This document shows positions 17,466-26,166 of a DNA stretch of 64,000 nt, piece after piece. Under the pieces are notes generated by a model, which had not been told where the DNA came from, did no database searches, and saw only the letters and a program-made list of their open reading frames with translations. Position 1 is the first letter of the stretch. Every line of letters starts with the position of its first letter. The position numbers and the translations under genes were made by a program. The DNA lies in the NCBI RefSeq assembly GCF_017312365.1, contig NZ_BLJI01000001.1, forward strand, positions 372,001 through 436,000, in the 5' to 3' direction. The DNA comes from Chroococcus sp. FPU101. GTDB taxonomy: Bacteria > Cyanobacteriota > Cyanobacteriia > Cyanobacteriales > Microcystaceae.

Positions 17466-19933
17466 AGCTTTTTAAGTAGTTCTTGATGCAAGGGTTGTAA
17501 AGCAAGGTCTAATTCAGGAAAATATTTAGGGTTGGGGAATACTTCACTAAACCATGTAGCTAAGGCGAGGTTTTCGACTATTGGATAATAATCATAGGGT
17601 TGTATTCCATCAATATGACGACTATTGACCCCAAATCCAGCCCTTTGATTACGATATTGTAGAATAGGTGGATTTTCTTTCAACCATTGGATGAAGTTTT
17701 TAGAACTTGCCATGCTTGCGAGGAGTTGGGGTTCTAAACTGGTGGGAAGATCTTCTTTATTTTCGATGATCCAAGCTTGTCTCAGTAGTGTCATTCTAGA
17801 ATTAGGTTGATTAAATGCTTGCACAATCAGATGATTAGATAATGCAGGTTTTCCTTCTGATAAAGCTAAAAGTTCTTGACTCAGTGATGTTCCGTTTTTA
17901 TCCCAGTCTTGACGCGCTTTAGCATAGTCTCCTATCCACCAAGATAACGCACCACAACTTTGTAGGAGATTGCTTTTTAATAAATCTGATGAGGGATTTT
18001 GGAGTAATTTATCATAAATGCTGTACATTCTCTCGACGACAGGACGATATAACGGTTGCATTCCTTTAGAACGCCAGATTGGAGATGTTATAAATAAAGG
18101 ATGACGAATAGCTTCAAATGCGATCGCATCTATTCCTAATTCTATTTTATTCTGTCTGAGTAAGCTTAAACCCAATCCATAAAAATTACCTTGTTTTGCG
18201 GGAATAAGTTGGATAGATTGAGTAAACGCTTTGGTTGCTTCAGTCGGAGATGAAGAGAGTAATAACCATCCTAAATTACTTTTTCCAAATTCTTGATAGG
18301 GAGATGCAGTATTACCCTTTTCAAACCAAGTCACACTTTCACTTAGTAATTTTTGCCTTTCTTGCGGGTTTTGAGTTGTATATGCTAAATTTCCGATATT
18401 CCATCCCAGTTGGTAGGGGTAATAGGGTTCCCAAGGGGCAATTTTTTGTGCTTGCGCGAGAGAGGCTCTAAAAGCATCTACTCTATCTTGGTTCAATGCA
18501 AAAAATCCTTGATTAGAAAGTTGCCAAGCGCGATGGATGGGGATTAACCAAATGATAACAGCAATGGTTAACCCTAAACCTGTATAAAAAACAGGCATCG
18601 GATGAGAAAATTGTTTTTTAGAGGAAAATAACGAGGCTATAACAGCAAAATAAATAATCAGTGTTCCACTAACAGGGATATTATCTAGCTGATAGTCTGT
18701 CAAACTCATCAACACATAGGCAAATAAACCACTAACCAGACTCCAAAGTAAAATATCATCAGTTGTATTGGTGGAACGATAACGGATGAGATTGTGGATT
18801 AACCAAACGATCGCACCTATCATAGTTAGTATTCCCCAAACTCCCATTTCTGCAAAAAGTTGGACGGGGGTACTATGTAACTGATAGATTAACTCTGATT
18901 CTTGACCTGCCCAAATCGGACGATATTTCTGATAGGCTAAAGGAACATTACCCACACCGATACCAGTAAAGGGGTGAGAACTTCCCATCATCCATCCTAC
19001 ATTTGTATTAATCCAACGATAGGCTAATTCGTTACTACCCTCTCCCGAAGTCAAGTTAGCAAAGGTTTGTCTTAGACGGTTATTAGAAAAAATAAACATC
19101 AATAAAACCGTCAGACTGCTGACACCCGCTATTCCTAACCAACGACGCGGAAGACGACTTTTAAAAATCAAAATCATTAAACCGCTTCCTAATAAACCCA
19201 GTAACCCTAACCATCCTCCCTTAGAACTGGTAGTGTATAAATTAATGATTCCTAAAACAACACCGATACACCAGAGCGATCGTCGATTCGGTTGTAGAAT
19301 AGCTAAAGCGACTAAAAGGGGTAATGCTAATAATAAATATCCTGCCACATAGTTTTGATGTCCTAGTGGGGCCCAGTTGCGTAACTCCAAAACGGTAAAA
19401 TCAAAAGGTATATTCACCCCTGATGCTTGCAACGCATTTAAACGAGAGATTTCTGGGAATACCGTTTGTGTCAACCATAAGAAAAAACTAATGACAATAA
19501 ACGCAAGATTGAGATAGCCTTGCTTAACGAGTAACTGATAACGTTGCTGAGAGTTCCCTATCCATTGGAACAACGCATATAACGCCCCAAAACCGCCCAA
19601 AACCGCCCAAACATTCCAAAAAGCTTGTGGTTTAAATTCCGTCCCTAAAATCGAAAAAATTAGCCCAATGGTGGCAATTCCAACCACCCAATCTAACCCT
19701 CCCAAAAGTTTTAAACGACGGTGGTGCCAAATTAGGGATAATAGCCAGATAATCGGACATAATAGCCCAATTTGCCAAAAAGCTACCCAAGGCCACTGTA
19801 CCATCAGACTATGACTATCAGGTACGAGGGTAAACATAATATAAAAACCAGTCGTTAGCATTAACCATAGCTTGCCAGCGTTACTGATTTCAATGGAAAA
19901 GGTGTTAGTATCGGATGCAGAATAGGACGGCAT
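17462..19933 (-). CDS. O-antigen ligase-like (Wzy_C) membrane protein with TPR-like C-terminus
   Basis: An 823-residue protein. The first 460 residues hold about 11-12 hydrophobic helices with a long periplasmic loop typical of Wzy/WaaL-type proteins (GHQNYVAGYLLLALPLL, SSKGGWLGLLGL, GIGVGNVPLAYQKYRP, QLHSTPVQLFAEMGVWG). The C-terminal 350 residues are soluble and TPR-like (LGWNIGNLAYTTQNPQERQ, GKSNLGWLLLSSSPTEA). Relatives ligate or polymerise surface glycans at the outer face of the inner membrane. The Synechocystis IctB group is a distant relative, but nothing here ties this copy to bicarbonate transport. It is divergent from the GH10 gene across 75 bases. Confidence 0.85.
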   Translation of the reverse strand: MPSYSASDTNTFSIEISNAGKLWLMLTTGFYIMFTLVPDSHSLMVQWPWVAFWQIGLLCPIIWLLSLIWHHRRLKLLGGLDWVVGIATIGLIFSILGTEFKPQAFWNVWAVLGGFGALYALFQWIGNSQQRYQLLVKQGYLNLAFIVISFFLWLTQTVFPEISRLNALQASGVNIPFDFTVLELRNWAPLGHQNYVAGYLLLALPLLVALAILQPNRRSLWCIGVVLGIINLYTTSSKGGWLGLLGLLGSGLMILIFKSRLPRRWLGIAGVSSLTVLLMFIFSNNRLRQTFANLTSGEGSNELAYRWINTNVGWMMGSSHPFTGIGVGNVPLAYQKYRPIWAGQESELIYQLHSTPVQLFAEMGVWGILTMIGAIVWLIHNLIRYRSTNTTDDILLWSLVSGLFAYVLMSLTDYQLDNIPVSGTLIIYFAVIASLFSSKKQFSHPMPVFYTGLGLTIAVIIWLIPIHRAWQLSNQGFFALNQDRVDAFRASLAQAQKIAPWEPYYPYQLGWNIGNLAYTTQNPQERQKLLSESVTWFEKGNTASPYQEFGKSNLGWLLLSSSPTEATKAFTQSIQLIPAKQGNFYGLGLSLLRQNKIELGIDAIAFEAIRHPLFITSPIWRSKGMQPLYRPVVERMYSIYDKLLQNPSSDLLKSNLLQSCGALSWWIGDYAKARQDWDKNGTSLSQELLALSEGKPALSNHLIVQAFNQPNSRMTLLRQAWIIENKEDLPTSLEPQLLASMASSKNFIQWLKENPPILQYRNQRAGFGVNSRHIDGIQPYDYYPIVENLALATWFSEVFPNPKYFPELDLALQPLHQELLKKL

Positions 19934-20008
19934 AACAATTAATCTGATTCATTCATTGTTATTGTTCCCATTAATCCATCAGAATTATCACTGATTTATC
20001 GTTCTAGT

Positions 20009-21570
20009 ATGACTAAAATTAACCGTCGTCAGTTATTACAAGGTATTGGGGGATTTACGGTAGGAACGGTTATTACTAACAAACATCTGATTTTAAACGC
20101 AGCAACACCGAGAATAGAAATACAAGTTTGGGATAGTCAAGGAAACCTATTAGACAGTAAAAAATTAGATAATCTGTATTTTTTAGATCTCCGTGATAAC
20201 CCTATTCCTGAACTTCCTAGACAAGTCACAGCAGGTAAATTATTTTCTGACTCTCCGCAATTTCTTTTTGCTATTGCCTTAAAAATATTGGTTGATGGAT
20301 TTGGTGAAGTGACACTGTATGCAGATAATAAAAGTCAGGGTTATTCACCTCAAGATTTTCCACTTAATCTTAATTTAGCGTTTGCCGAGTCTCGTTTATA
20401 TCGCGTCAGTCAAACGGTTAGTCTATGGAAAAAAGAAGGGATTCAGTTTCCTAGTACATTAGAATCACGTTTAGAAAAAGCACAATCTGATTTAGAAAAA
20501 GCAATTAATACAAATGAGATAGCAACTAAACTAAAATGGTGTAATTCTAGTCTAGTCGAAAGTCTGTGGGTTGGGGAAGAAGCCGTATTTATTCAAGCTA
20601 AACAAAAAATACAAGAACGAAAAAACTTTCTTGTGGGGTGTAACTTTTTTGGATATTCCCAGAAAGGAGAGGAATACAATAAAAGATTTCAAGAATTATT
20701 CAACTTTGCAACGATTCCTTTTTATTGGAAATATTTTGAGCCTAAACTAGGTCAAAAAGATTGGAATAGTAATAATTTAAAAGTAAATTGGCTACAACAA
20801 CATCAAATTATCCCCAAAGGACATCCGCTAGTGTGGTTTCATGAGGTGGGTATTCCAGATGAAGTGAGAACAAAACCTTATTCAGAAATCAAAAATATAA
20901 TTGCTCAACGAATCGAGGAAATTACGCGCTACTATCAAGGTAAAATCAACTATTTTGATATTATTAATGAACCACACGGCATTATCTGGGCGAATGAATT
21001 AGGATTTTTCTAGAACAGTTTATCGAATTAACACAAATTGCATCAGAAGCTTCTTATAAAGGTAATCCAAATCTTGTCCGAATTATTAATAATTGTTGTC
21101 TGTGGGCGGAAAATGTATCTTATGGCAAACCACCCCAACATAGCCCATATGAATATTTAAAAGCTTGTTTAGAGGCTAATATCGCTTTTGAAGTGATTGG
21201 ATTACAATTATATTATCCTGATCAAGATTTATTTGAAATTAACCGATTATTAGAACGATTTAGTCAATTAGGAAAACCGATTCATATTACTGAATTAGGG
21301 GTATCTTCTTCTACTCAAAAAGATGAAAGTTCTTATTTTCTAGAACCAACGGGGTTATGGCGCTCTCCTTGGAGTGAAACCATACAAGCCGACTGGATTG
21401 AGCAATTTTATACGATTTGTTATAGTAAGAATTATATTGAGGCAATTAGTTGGTGGGATTTAGCAGACGGAGGCTCATTTATGCCCTATGGAGGATTATT
21501 AAATAGAGATCTGACCCCGAAATTAGGATATGATCGGTTAAAAGAGTTATTAAAACAGTGGAATCATTAG
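20009..21570 (+). pseudogene. GH10 endo-1,4-beta-xylanase-like protein, frameshifted
   Basis: The first frame (20009-21013) begins with a twin-arginine signal (RRQLLQGIGGFTVGTV) and carries GHPLVWFHE and YFDIINEPHG, the acid/base glutamate region of GH10. Read in the next frame from about 21010, the protein continues LEQFIELTQIASEASYKG and reaches IHITELGVSS, the nucleophile glutamate region, and ISWWDLADG. The frame is restored by one more T in the TTTTT run at about 21005-21009. Both catalytic segments are otherwise intact, so a sequence error or a recent mutation is likely. The full protein would have about 520 residues, be exported folded by Tat, and act on beta-1,4-linked polysaccharide. 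Confidence 0.82.
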
Positions 21571-21599
21571 AAATAGACTTAGAAGCTGAGGTGGTAATA

Positions 21600-21850
21600 A
21601 TGATTCTCAGAAAATTAAAAAAATTGAAAAATCTATTTATTCTTTATCTCAAGAAGAACAACAAACTTTATTAAAAAGGATTACAAAAAAAATTAGTTTA
21701 AAAAAAAAATTAATTGAACGTTTTTCAAATAAACAAAGATTAGAAAAAGAAATTATAGAAATGGCAAATGATCCAGAAATACAGGCAGAGATTACCGCTA
21801 TTAATCAAGAGTTTTTAATAACCGATATGGATGGTTTGAATAAATTATGA
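21600..21850 (+). pseudogene. Antitoxin of the PemK/MazF pair, N-terminal frame uncertain
   Basis: The frame that ends at TGA 21848-21850 reads KIEKSIYSLSQEEQQTLL, then MANDPEIQAEITAINQEF and ITDMDGLNKL. This is the style of small antitoxins lying directly in front of PemK toxins in cyanobacteria. It has no canonical start before the ATG at 21761. A good ATG at 21600, preceded by GAGGTGG, lies in another frame; adding one A to the AAAA run near 21611 joins the two. The stop overlaps the toxin ATG (ATGA), as expected for a coupled pair. If the short version is real, only 29 residues would be made from 21761. Confidence 0.6.
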
Positions 21851-22194
21851 CGATTTGGCGAGGAGAAATATATTTTGTTAATCTTAATCCAGTTCAAGGA
21901 AAAGAACAAGCAGGAACACGTCCTGTATTAATTTTATCAATTGATCTAATAAATCAATCTCCTTTGGTAGTTACCGTGTTTGTAGGCACAAAAGGGGAAA
22001 ACGTTAAAAAAGATTTTCCCACAAATGTACGAGTTTTACCTAAAGAAAGCAGTCTTTTAATAGAAACTGTTTTTCTTGGATTTCAAATTCGTTCTATAGA
22101 TACAACACGTTTTACAACTCAAGCATCAGGACAAGTATCAGACGAGAAATTGCTAGAAGTTGAAGCAGCCATTCGTTATTGTTTAGGATTATAA
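21847..22194 (+). CDS. PemK/MazF family mRNA interferase toxin
   Basis: A 115-residue toxin with the MazF fold: IWRGEIYFVNLNPVQGKEQAGTRPVLIL contains the GEIY/NP and RP segments of the active site, and a TVFVGT strand follows. Family members cut single-stranded mRNA at short motifs and are held inactive by an upstream antitoxin. The ATG overlaps the antitoxin stop by four bases. The length is normal and the gene is uninterrupted. The cleavage motif cannot be read from sequence. Confidence 0.88.
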   Translation: MTIWRGEIYFVNLNPVQGKEQAGTRPVLILSIDLINQSPLVVTVFVGTKGENVKKDFPTNVRVLPKESSLLIETVFLGFQIRSIDTTRFTTQASGQVSDEKLLEVEAAIRYCLGL

Positions 22195-22215
22195 TTCATT
22201 AATATAGGAAACAAT

Positions 22216-22500
22216 ATGAGATTTATCGCTAATTTAATTACATCACTGATTATTGCGGGTTGGATAGCTACAATGTCTGTGTTTTCTATCCAAAATATTA
22301 CCCCATATGCCTTAAAATTCTTGCAATTTGAGTCGATTAAAATCCCTATAGGTGTTCTTTTATCTATCAGCGTTGGTAGTGGATTTATCTTAGGTTCATT
22401 TGTTCCTTTATTTTTTAGTAGTCCGAAAAAATCATCGCGTAGACGTTTAGAAGAAATGAATGTTGATGAATTTGAAGAATTTAACTTTGAGCGTCGATAA
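22216..22500 (+). CDS. LapA-like DUF1049 membrane protein
   Basis: A 94-residue protein with two transmembrane segments (ANLITSLIIAGWIATMSVF and IGVLLSISVGSGFILGSFVPLF) joined by FSIQNITPYALKF, the layout of the LapA/DUF1049 family. The C-terminal tail is basic and then acidic (KKSSRRRLEEMNVDEFEEF). In proteobacteria LapA acts in lipopolysaccharide assembly control; the cyanobacterial role is not known. AGGAA lies eight bases before the ATG. It sits between two toxin-antitoxin loci and follows the first toxin by 21 bases. Confidence 0.8.
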   Translation: MRFIANLITSLIIAGWIATMSVFSIQNITPYALKFLQFESIKIPIGVLLSISVGSGFILGSFVPLFFSSPKKSSRRRLEEMNVDEFEEFNFERR

Positions 22501-22517
22501 ATAAAAATAATTGAGCT

Positions 22518-22866
22518 TTAAACTGTAGTAATGTCTAATATTGTACAAATTGCTTGCTCTATTTGTGTTAAATAACTTTGCTCTAAATGACCTAAAATCC
22601 TAATAATTCTAGATTTGTCAATAACTCGTATCTGTTCGCATAAAACAACAGAATCTTGAATGATTCTACTTAGATGGTACAAAAACATGAGATGGTAAAA
22701 GAGTTTGTATAGTTTTAGAAGTTAATGGAACAATAATATTATGAGAACTAGCTGCATTTGCTCGATCAATTTGTACAATAATTACAGGTCGTTGTCCTGA
22801 TTGTTCTGTACCTCTGACTGGATTAAGATCCCATAAAACTACATCACCTCTTCTAAAATTTACCAA
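22518..22866 (-). pseudogene. Second PemK/MazF toxin, frameshifted
   Basis: The N-terminal frame reads NFRRGDVVLWDLNPVRGTEQ and SGQRPVIIVQIDRANAASSH, a typical MazF, to PSHVFVPS and then stops at 22666. The other frame carries on with DSVVLCEQIRVIDKSRI and LEQSYLTQIEQAI to a TAA at 22518-22520, matching the usual C-terminus. The shift lies near 22668-22672 (CCATCTAAGTAG on the coding strand). The start appears to be a TTG at 22866, overlapping the end of the antitoxin. Unlike the intact toxin 320 bases away, this copy would be inactive as written. Confidence 0.82.
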
Positions 22867-23093
22867 TGAATTTCTTCGTTAGCTAAACGAGTTTCATAAT
22901 CTTCTAAATTAGATAAATAGTCAGATAAATCTAGTTCAGCAAGTTCTAGAGATTCTGTAAATTGTTGCTAAAGTTCTAGTTTATGAGTATTTCGTTTAAT
23001 TAGCAGACAATCAATATAATCGCTAATTTCTACAACAACTACAGACTCTGGCAGTTGTTGAATTTTTGCAATTGTTTCTTCATGAATTGTCAT
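22860..23093 (-). pseudogene. Antitoxin (DUF2281-like) with an in-frame amber stop
   Basis: From ATG 23093 the frame reads TIHEETIAKIQQLPESVVVV and EISDYIDCLL, the style of DUF2281 antitoxins. It meets TAG at about 22968 after KLEL and then continues in the same frame with QQFTESLELAELDLSDYL and LEDYETRLANEEIHW to the TAA at 22860. Relatives often have Trp at the stop position, so a TGG-to-TAG change is the simplest explanation. It is paired with the frameshifted toxin downstream. Confidence 0.75.
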
Positions 23094-23196
23094 TATTATT
23101 TTTAGTAAGTATAGTCGAGATATAAGCGATCGCATCTCTATAACCATTCTAGATGATAGACTAATAAACTTTACTAACAAGCCATGTTATGTAAAT

Positions 23197-23871
23197 TTAA
23201 TTTAACCCTGGTGGTAAAGGTTCGTAACAAATTTGATGTATTTCTTTAATTCTTTGAAATAGCCAAGGATAGGTCTGATAATAATGAGGAATTAGGGCTA
23301 ATGGACTTAATAAAGCGGCGGATGCGATATCGGCTACACTAAAATTATCACCGACTAAATAGGGTTGAGTTTGCCAAGGTGAGAGAACCTGCATGGCATT
23401 TTCTAAACGACTTTCGGCTAATTTAACAGAAGCGGGATTAATATTATATTGCCACCGCACAATATTAATGACCAACTGAGAAGAAAAAGAAGGATTGATC
23501 GCTTTTCCTTCTCCTAAGCGATAATGGTAATAAACAAAACGAGTCGCTGTACCGATACTTTCGTCTAACCAATCTTCTAATAACCAAGCTTGTGTTTTTT
23601 CTTGATGATTAGCAGGAATATAAGAAGGTTCGCTTCGATAGGTTTCTAAATATTTTAGAATCGGTGTAGAATCGGCAATAATTTCAGGTTGTCCGTTTTC
23701 TTGGGGGAGTAAAACAGGAACTGTCGATAAACCTGTTTTCGGTTTGAGTTTGAGAATATGCAAACCGGGTGTAAGATTTTCGACTTGATAGGAAAGTTTT
23801 TTATACCCCAATGCTAAACGCGCTTTACGGCAATATTGGGATGTACTGAATTGTAATAAAAGCATAATCAT
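23197..23871 (-). CDS. Glutathione S-transferase family protein
   Basis: A 224-residue protein with an N-terminal thioredoxin-like GST domain (LLQFSTSQYCRKARLALG, STVPVLL and ADSTPILKYLE) and an all-helical C-terminal domain (YLVGDNFSVADIASAALL, the GST N-capping/hydrophobic staple region). The SQYC motif near residue 12 resembles the CxxC/SxxC active sites of beta/omega-like GSTs. It likely acts in the cytosol in glutathione conjugation or disulfide reduction. Substrate is unknown. It is upstream of nothing obvious and stands 64 bases from map on the same strand. Confidence 0.85.
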   Translation of the reverse strand: MIMLLLQFSTSQYCRKARLALGYKKLSYQVENLTPGLHILKLKPKTGLSTVPVLLPQENGQPEIIADSTPILKYLETYRSEPSYIPANHQEKTQAWLLEDWLDESIGTATRFVYYHYRLGEGKAINPSFSSQLVINIVRWQYNINPASVKLAESRLENAMQVLSPWQTQPYLVGDNFSVADIASAALLSPLALIPHYYQTYPWLFQRIKEIHQICYEPLPPGLN

Positions 23872-23934
23872 AAAATAGGCATGACACTACTATCCTAATG
23901 ACTCCATTAGGCTAAGAGCAAGTGTACTGTTGAT

Positions 23935-24801
23935 TTAAACTTTGCTACGATCAGTTAAAATTTCGTATCCTGTTTCTGTCACTAAAACGGTATGCTCGAA
24001 TTGTGCAGAAAGATTTTTATCAACTGTAATGACTGTCCAACGATCGCGTAATGTTTTAGTATGCTTAGAACCTGCATTGACTATCGGTTCTATGGCAAGT
24101 GTCATCCCTGCTTTTAGTTTAACGTTGGGGAGTTGGTTAGTACGAAAATTAAAAACAGATGGTTCCTCGTGTAGATTTCTTCCGACACCATGTCCTGTAA
24201 ACTCTTCTACAACCGTAAAACCATTACTTTTTACATAATCTTCAATCGCACCTGCAATATCAAGTAGATAATTACCCGCTTTAACCTGTTCAATTCCTTT
24301 ATATAACGCGCCTTCTGCTACTTTAATTAATTTCTCCGCTTTTGGGGAAACCTTGCCAACTGCGATCGTAATACAAGAATCACCGTGATAACCTTGATAA
24401 AATGCACCAGTATCGACTTTTAGCACATCTCCAGTTCTAATCTTTTTTTTCGAGTTGGGGATACCGTGTACAACTTCATCATTGATGCTAGAACAAATAG
24501 AACCAGGAAAACCATAATAACCTTTAAAGCTTGGTGTTGCTCCCATTTCTCGGATACGTTTTTCGGCAATTGTATCTAAGTCAGCAGTTGTCATCCCTGG
24601 TTGTACGATTTCGGAGATTTCTTTGAGTACAGTCGCTACAATACGTGCAGACTGTCGCATAATTTCAATTTCTTGAGGTGATTTGATTTCTACCCTTTTA
24701 CGGCTTTTTTGGGTGCGCGGTAACCCAGTTTGTTCTTTAGGTTGAGGTTTGGGGGTAAGTTCTTTTTTTCCAGTCGAAAAGATATCGCTTAAAATGCTCA
24801 T
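23935..24801 (-). CDS. map: Type I methionine aminopeptidase
   Basis: A 288-residue enzyme that removes the initiator methionine from new proteins. The metal-ligand segments are present: [18 protein letters not shown] (two Asp), [13 protein letters not shown] (His), AIEPIV (Glu) and QFEHTVL (Glu). The N-terminal 45 residues are a polar, lysine-rich extension ([13 protein letters not shown]) before the catalytic core at [13 protein letters not shown]. Several map paralogues are usual in cyanobacteria; this is the long form with an extension. It should act in the cytosol at the ribosome. Confidence 0.93.
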   Translation of the reverse strand: MSILSDIFSTGKKELTPKPQPKEQTGLPRTQKSRKRVEIKSPQEIEIMRQSARIVATVLKEISEIVQPGMTTADLDTIAEKRIREMGATPSFKGYYGFPGSICSSINDEVVHGIPNSKKKIRTGDVLKVDTGAFYQGYHGDSCITIAVGKVSPKAEKLIKVAEGALYKGIEQVKAGNYLLDIAGAIEDYVKSNGFTVVEEFTGHGVGRNLHEEPSVFNFRTNQLPNVKLKAGMTLAIEPIVNAGSKHTKTLRDRWTVITVDKNLSAQFEHTVLVTETGYEILTDRSKV

Positions 24802-24916
24802 TAACGGTGGCTTGAATCTTGAATGCTTATACTCTAAGACTATTATAAAAGGTTAATCTATAATTAATCTGCTTTCTTCACACGCATGAGAATCAGGATA
24901 GGGTGCAAAAGATTTA

Positions 24917-26065
24917 ATGGAAGTTGATTTAGAAGTAATTTCAGTTGCAGGGTTAACCGACTATATTCAGTCATTATTAGAAGACGATCGCATTCTACAA
25001 CGAGTTTGGGTCACGGGTGAAGTATCGAGTCTACAAGAACATCCCAAAGGTTTATTTTTTACCCTCTCAGACTCCGATGCAGCGATAAAATGTGTTGTCT
25101 GGGGTTCCCAAAAATTGAAATTGATGGAAAAACCGAAACGCGGTGAACAAATTATTGTCTTAGGAAGTCTGCGCGTGTTTGGGAAACGAGGAGAATATCA
25201 GTTAACGGTTGTACAATGTTTAGCAACAGGTGAAGGGTTACAAGCATTAAGATATCAACAACTTCGTAACCGTCTCCAAGCTGAAGGTTTATTTGATTTA
25301 GAAAGAAAACGCGCCATACCGACTCATCCTAATATAGTAGCGGTCGTGACTTCCTCTACTGCTGCTGCTTGGGGAGATATTCAACGTACACTCAGTCAAC
25401 GTTATCCTGGGTTAAGGGTATTATTCTCTCCTGCCATTGTACAGGGTGAAGAGGCTCCCAATTCTATTGTACAAGCCATCGAAAGAGTTAATCGAGATGG
25501 TCGCGCTGATGTAATTATTTTGGCTAGGGGAGGGGGTGCAGTCGAGGATCTATCGTGCTTTAATGATGAAAGAGTGGTAAGAGCGATCGTCGAAAGTACC
25601 ATCCCGATTATTACAGGAATTGGACATCAACGCGATGAATCGTTAGCGGATTTAGTAGCAGACTACCGCGCACATACCCCCACCGCAGCAGCAGAAATAG
25701 CAGTACCTTCCTATTCCCAATTAGTTTTAGAACATCAGCAACGAGTACAGCATTTAATTAATAGTCTAAAAAATCGTTTGTCTGAAGAATTTGAACATTT
25801 AGAATATCTCAAAACTCGTTTGAAACGTTTTCCCCAAACCTCACGTCAACTCATCCAAGCGACGGCTAAATGTCATTTACTGCAACAGAAATTAATTGCA
25901 TTAGACCCCAAAGCCGTATTACAAAGAGGTTATGCTGTCGTTAGGCAAGAAAATAATCAGATAATCCGTTCTACAGAACAAGTTAAACCAGAACAAGCGT
26001 TAAGTATCTCATTAAATCAGGGGACATTAAAGGTTAAAGTTGTTGAAATCATCGAAAAATCATGA
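24917..26065 (+). CDS. xseA: Exodeoxyribonuclease VII large subunit
   Basis: A 382-residue protein with an N-terminal OB-fold (VWVTGEVSSLQEHPKGLFF and FTLSDSDAAIKCVVWG) and the catalytic region TSSTAAAWGDIQRTLSQRYP, DVIILARGGGAVEDLSCFND and TGIGHQRDESLADLVADY. With the small subunit XseB it degrades single-stranded DNA into acid-soluble oligonucleotides in repair. No xseB gene follows; it must lie elsewhere. The length is shorter than the E. coli protein (456), as is usual in cyanobacteria. It is divergent from map across 115 bases. Confidence 0.93.
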   Translation: MEVDLEVISVAGLTDYIQSLLEDDRILQRVWVTGEVSSLQEHPKGLFFTLSDSDAAIKCVVWGSQKLKLMEKPKRGEQIIVLGSLRVFGKRGEYQLTVVQCLATGEGLQALRYQQLRNRLQAEGLFDLERKRAIPTHPNIVAVVTSSTAAAWGDIQRTLSQRYPGLRVLFSPAIVQGEEAPNSIVQAIERVNRDGRADVIILARGGGAVEDLSCFNDERVVRAIVESTIPIITGIGHQRDESLADLVADYRAHTPTAAAEIAVPSYSQLVLEHQQRVQHLINSLKNRLSEEFEHLEYLKTRLKRFPQTSRQLIQATAKCHLLQQKLIALDPKAVLQRGYAVVRQENNQIIRSTEQVKPEQALSISLNQGTLKVKVVEIIEKS

Positions 26066-26166
26066 TTATCAGGTGTGGGCAAATTCGTATTTAATATTAT
26101 AGAAATCTTAATAAAAGAGACGTAGGATAACAATCACAATCATCTGACTCACATGGAGTATTCCCG

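Noticed and set aside
19585-19615. Short direct repeat of CCCAAAACCG units
   Set aside because: It is inside the coding frame of the O-antigen-ligase-like protein and only two to three units long.
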